Origin: Cryptomeria japonica | Lineage: Eukaryota; Streptophyta; Pinopsida; Cupressales; Cupressaceae | DNA length: 64,000 bases | Assembly (NCBI RefSeq): GCF_030272615.1 | Contig: NC_081406.1 | Span: forward strand, 260,017,386 to 260,081,385 | Reading direction: 5' to 3' | Shown: positions 60,389-64,000 of the stretch, piece by piece | Numbering within the stretch: position 1 is the first letter of the stretch | How the letters are laid out: each line of letters begins with the position of its first letter | Notes under the pieces: generated by a model | Database searches by the model: none | What the model was told of the DNA's origin: nothing | What the model saw: only the letters and a program-made list of their open reading frames with translations | Made by a program: the position numbers and the translations under genes

Positions 60389-62755
60389 TGCCAATCGTTA
60401 ACAATCGACAAGGGAGACACTCTTCCAGTGGGGACTGCCCTCGCCGGAAATCAGACTGTGGTCTCAAAGAATGGCACGTTTGCATTTGGATTTTTCAATG
60501 CCAACGGTACCAATAATTGGTATGTGGGCATCTGGTATGCCAGAGTATCGGAGAAGACTATTGTTTTGGTGGCTAACCGGGAAAATCCTGTGAGAAACAT
60601 GCCCGGCCTTTTAAATTTATCTAGAGATGGTTATCTTCGACTGTTTGATTTACAAGGCCGATCAATTTGGTCATCCGACAACAGCTTGAAGGCGTCCCAG
60701 GCATCACTGTTGGAATCAGGTAATTTGGTTATGTTAGGAGCACGGGCCGGCAATTCTTCTGAAATCGTTTGGGAAAGTTTCCAACATCCGGTAGATACAT
60801 GGCTACCAGGGATGAAGATGTGGAAAGGAATGAAACTCACTTCTTGGAAGAGTTCTGCTGATCCGGCACCTGGTCCTTTCTCTTTCCAAATGGATCCTTC
60901 ACCAGGAAAGACTCAATTCTTGCTGCTCTCCCACAACACTGTTCCGTACTGGTCTACCGCAGAGTGGAATGGACAGTATTTCGCTAATATGCCAGGATTT
61001 GCCAGGGCGGAGTCTGGTGTTAAAATGGAGTTCATAACACTTTCTCCCTCAAGAATGTACAGCAAGTATACAACCCCTAGTATGGCAATGGGACATGGAA
61101 TTTTGGAAAATAATGGTGAATTATGGGGGTACTATATGATGCGAAATGGTTTGTGGAGAATCCATTTCGCACCCAGGGATCAATGCAATGTTTATGGTGT
61201 GTGTGGGGCTAATACAGCATGCAATGGATATTCAACGTTCAGTTCCTCTGCCTATGCAACAGGCAACACCAGTGATACGTGCACATGTTTGCAGGGGTTC
61301 AGGCCCAAAAATAGACGTGCTTGGGATTCTCAGGAGTGGTGGTCAAGTGGTTGCGTTCGCCGAAGTCCATTGCAATGCTCTGTCACAAATTCTACCGATG
61401 GTTTTTTGCAAGTGAAGGACAAGCATTTAGCCGACGATGAAGCGGTTCCATATAGCAAGGAGCAAACCTTGCATGGATGCCAGCTTGCATGCCTCAACAA
61501 CTGCTCTTGCATGACCTTTTTGCTCACTACGTCCTCTCCTCCTCTGTGTCAATTGTGGTTTGGCGATTTGATGAATGTGCGCAATTCGTCCGGTGGTCAG
61601 TCGTTCTATCTCCGCTTGGCTGCTTCTGAATTACGAGATTCGACATCCAAGCAAAGAAATAGATCCTCTGGCCTTTGAATTTTGCTTCCTGGGCTCGCCG
61701 CGGGTCTTGTTCTTTTTCTGGCCGTGTTTATTATGTGGAAACGTGGGAGAATTGCTAAGAAGACCACCGAGATCGAGGATGACGTACCCACATCGCTCAG
61801 AACTTTCACCTTCCGAAAGTTGCAGGTTGCTACGAAGAATTTCAGGCATAAGCTGGGAAGTGGATCATTCGGCTCTGTAGTCAAAGGAACTCTACCAGAC
61901 AACACACTAGTCGCTGTCAAAAAGTTAGGGAGTTTAGCTCAAGCAGAAAAGCAATTCCGTGCAGAAATAAGTACCATTGGTAAAATACAGCATGTGAATC
62001 TGGTTAGGCTATGGGGATTTTGTGCAGAGGGATCTCAAAGGCTACTCGTTTATGAGTACATGCCCAACGGCTCTCTTGCCTCCTTCCTGATCCGCAGGAA
62101 AGACGGAGAAGTGGAAGGAAAGTTATTGAATTGGAAAACTAGATTTCAGATAGCATTGGGCACTGCACGAGGATTAGCTCATCTCCACGAGGAATGCACA
62201 GATCGCGTCATTCACTGTGATATTAAGCCAGAAAACATTCTCCTTGACGCCCAGTTTTGTCCCAAAGTAGCTGATTTTGGGCTGGCAAAGCTGGTGGGTA
62301 GAGATTTCAGCCGGGTACTGACAACAACGAGAGGCACGAGAGGTTATTTGGCTCCAGAGTGGATCTCCGGTCTTCCCATCACTCCCAAGGCGGATGTATA
62401 TAGCTTTGGTATGACACTCCTGGAGATTATATCGGGCCGAAGGAATGTGGACCTGAATGCGCACGACTCCAACTGCTATTACTTCCCTCCCTGGGCCGCT
62501 GATCAAATCCAGAGCGGAAACCTGATGGGTATTGTTGATGGGAGGATATCGGGAGAGGCAGATGGTGAAGAGGTGCGAAGGGCTGTTACGGCAAGCATAT
62601 TGTGCATTCAAGGAGACGAGAATGTTAGGCCAACCATGGCTCAAGTCGTGCAAATACTCCAAGGGACAATTGACACCAACGCACCACAGTTTCAGACGTC
62701 TCTCGATAGTCTTCGAGATCATCATGGAGGCGAGGAAGATAGTGATCTAATTTAA
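60389..62755 (+). pseudogene. G-type lectin S-receptor-like Ser/Thr kinase, main part (one internal stop)
   Basis: Residue numbers count from the ATG at 54778, ignoring the insertion. A B-type lectin domain (about 28-150: FGFFNANGTNNWYVGIWY, VANRENPV, LLESGNLVML), an S-locus glycoprotein domain (about 165-300, cysteine-rich CNVYGVCGANTAC) and a PAN domain (about 345-430: GCQLACLNNCSCMTF) form the ectodomain. Codon 454 is TGA (61676-61678). The same frame then encodes a transmembrane helix (about 458-475) and a kinase with GSGSFGSVVKG (513), VAVKKL (Lys about 535), HCDIKPENILL (about 632, non-RD because Cys precedes Asp), DFGLAK and APEW. It ends at TAA 62753-62755, about 812 codons in all, usual for this intronless family. 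Such receptors sit in the plasma membrane and act in defence or stress signalling. Confidence 0.93.
61676..61678 (+). other. In-frame TGA between ectodomain and membrane helix
   Basis: The stop lies in RSSGL-stop-ILLPGLAAG, with the same reading frame open on both sides. A single G-to-A change in a TGG (Trp) codon would create it. Transcripts ending here would encode only the soluble ectodomain. Confidence 0.9.
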
Positions 62756-64000
62756 GATTAGTCATTTTCTACAAAGTTTCTATATATATATATGGTAATG
62801 GGTGGTCATGGTAATGGTAGCTAAAACTAGGAAGTAGCCATGGTCATGGTAGCTAAAACTAGAAAGTAGCCATGTTGATGGCATCTATCTAGATTTATTA
62901 GCAGAAATGAGTAATGGAACTAATCTCAATTTAAAATCATTAGGGTGTGGATTTATTGGTAAGTTAATGGGAGATATCATATTGATTTTGAAATTTCAAT
63001 GATATCATTTAGAGTGGGGATAGAGTTATAATGTTTGTTGTAGCTTATATACATCAATATAACATTAAAGCTTATATAAAATTGATTCTCTTAATTTAAA
63101 AAAAATCATTAATTGTCTTTCTCTAATAATTTTATCTTTCTTTTCTTCACTCATACTAAAATAAGTTTGAAAATGATACCAATTTTGACTAATAAATCAA
63201 TATAAAAAATTATTTCTTCTAGTGATTACATATTCTTATAAAAAATAATATACACAAATTTTAAAACTAGTCTAGTAAAATCAAGTTCTACGCTTATAAT
63301 TATATATGTATTAAAATGCAGTTATTCTTAAAGAAATATGGTAAATGTACTTATCACCATACATATATACAAAACATATTCTCTTAGTTATGCTTTTGAT
63401 TGAAAACATACATACAAAACATATCCTTCACTATTAAATTTGTTATTTCATACCATTAGTCTCTAGATGGTACGATTTACTATTTAACCATCAATCAAAT
63501 ATTGTTGTCAAGGCTGTTTAAGTCCATGATGGAAATATTTTATTTAAAAGTATTAGCTCTTTCATTCAATCTAATTTGATAATTTCTTTCACAAACATAC
63601 AAGAAAAGCTAGAAATTGATCTTCAACAATTTCTAAGAATAAAATAGACAAACTTAGATAATTTATCCACTACATCTAAAATACAATCACACGTCTTCCT
63701 AGATTTTGGTAATTGAGAAATAAATGCATAGATAATATTGTCTATTTATTTGATGAAATCTCATGTGAATGCAAATTATCCTCCAAGATGCCTTTACCTC
63801 TTAACATTCAATTTTTCAAATGACATACATCTTTATGATCCCAAGGTCACAAAAATATGAGGTATAATGTACTTCCATGCTATTATTTCTCATAGCTCAT
63901 GTGAAGACGACATATTAATACACCTTTTAAATATTAATAGCTTAATATATTAAGTTATCTTATTAGTCCTTGTTATAAGAAGGGTGCTTGGAATATTGGC
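62756..64000. other. 3' flank of the receptor kinase, AT-rich
   Basis: Contains a short tandem duplication near 62807-62872 ('GGTAGCTAAAACTAG.AAGTAGCCAT' twice) that would lie in the 3' UTR, then AT-rich DNA without recognised features. Confidence 0.6.

Noticed and set aside
62174-62725. 183-residue minus-strand frame
   Set aside because: Antisense shadow of the conserved kinase domain.

Overview
This is nuclear DNA of a seed plant. Gene density is very low, the background is AT-rich, LTR retrotransposons are nested in one another, there is a plant L1-type LINE, and the only host gene is a plant receptor kinase. Large, long-LTR, partly degraded elements fit a gymnosperm such as a conifer, but that is inference and I cannot name the species. 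There are no prokaryotic or CRISPR features and I found no RNA genes.

Layout. 1-7.3 kb: a partial LTR, a decayed Ty3 gag/protease relic, a GT/GA microsatellite, and a solo LTR (2934-4841) sitting inside a degenerate tandem repeat, then a polypyrimidine tract. 7.3-20.0 kb: a satellite built from a ~20-bp unit that flips orientation every few copies, split by a complete but mutated Ty1/Copia element (9514-16894, minus strand). 20-36.5 kb: an old minus-strand Ty3-like gag-protease relic, with part of gag duplicated in tandem. It is interrupted by a solo Copia LTR (22496-23419, perfect TSD) and by a young element of 7.85 kb (27149-35002, perfect TSD). The young element carries one intact 1115-residue Gag-protease-like ORF and no reverse transcriptase or integrase. 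36.8-43 kb: a Ty3 integrase relic, a Copia-type LTR and a hAT transposase relic. 43.5-49.3 kb: a LINE with ORF1 (DUF4283-like), reverse transcriptase, zf-RVT and RNase H pieces, ending in an (AAT)n tail. 49.3-54.5 kb: AT-rich DNA.

54.5-62.8 kb holds the host gene, a single-exon G-type lectin S-receptor-like kinase. It is broken twice. A 5534-bp Ty3/Gypsy element (54850-60383) is inserted after codon 24, inside the signal peptide, with a perfect 5-bp target duplication. A single in-frame TGA lies immediately before the transmembrane helix. The rest of the lectin, S-locus, PAN and non-RD kinase reading frame is open. Three W-box cores and a TATA-like element lie upstream of the original start.

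The best candidates for new biology are the Gag-only element (with an unusual D-P-S protease motif shared with an older relic, and a leader motif echoed in its LTR), the orientation-switching satellite, and the surprisingly intact interrupted receptor kinase.
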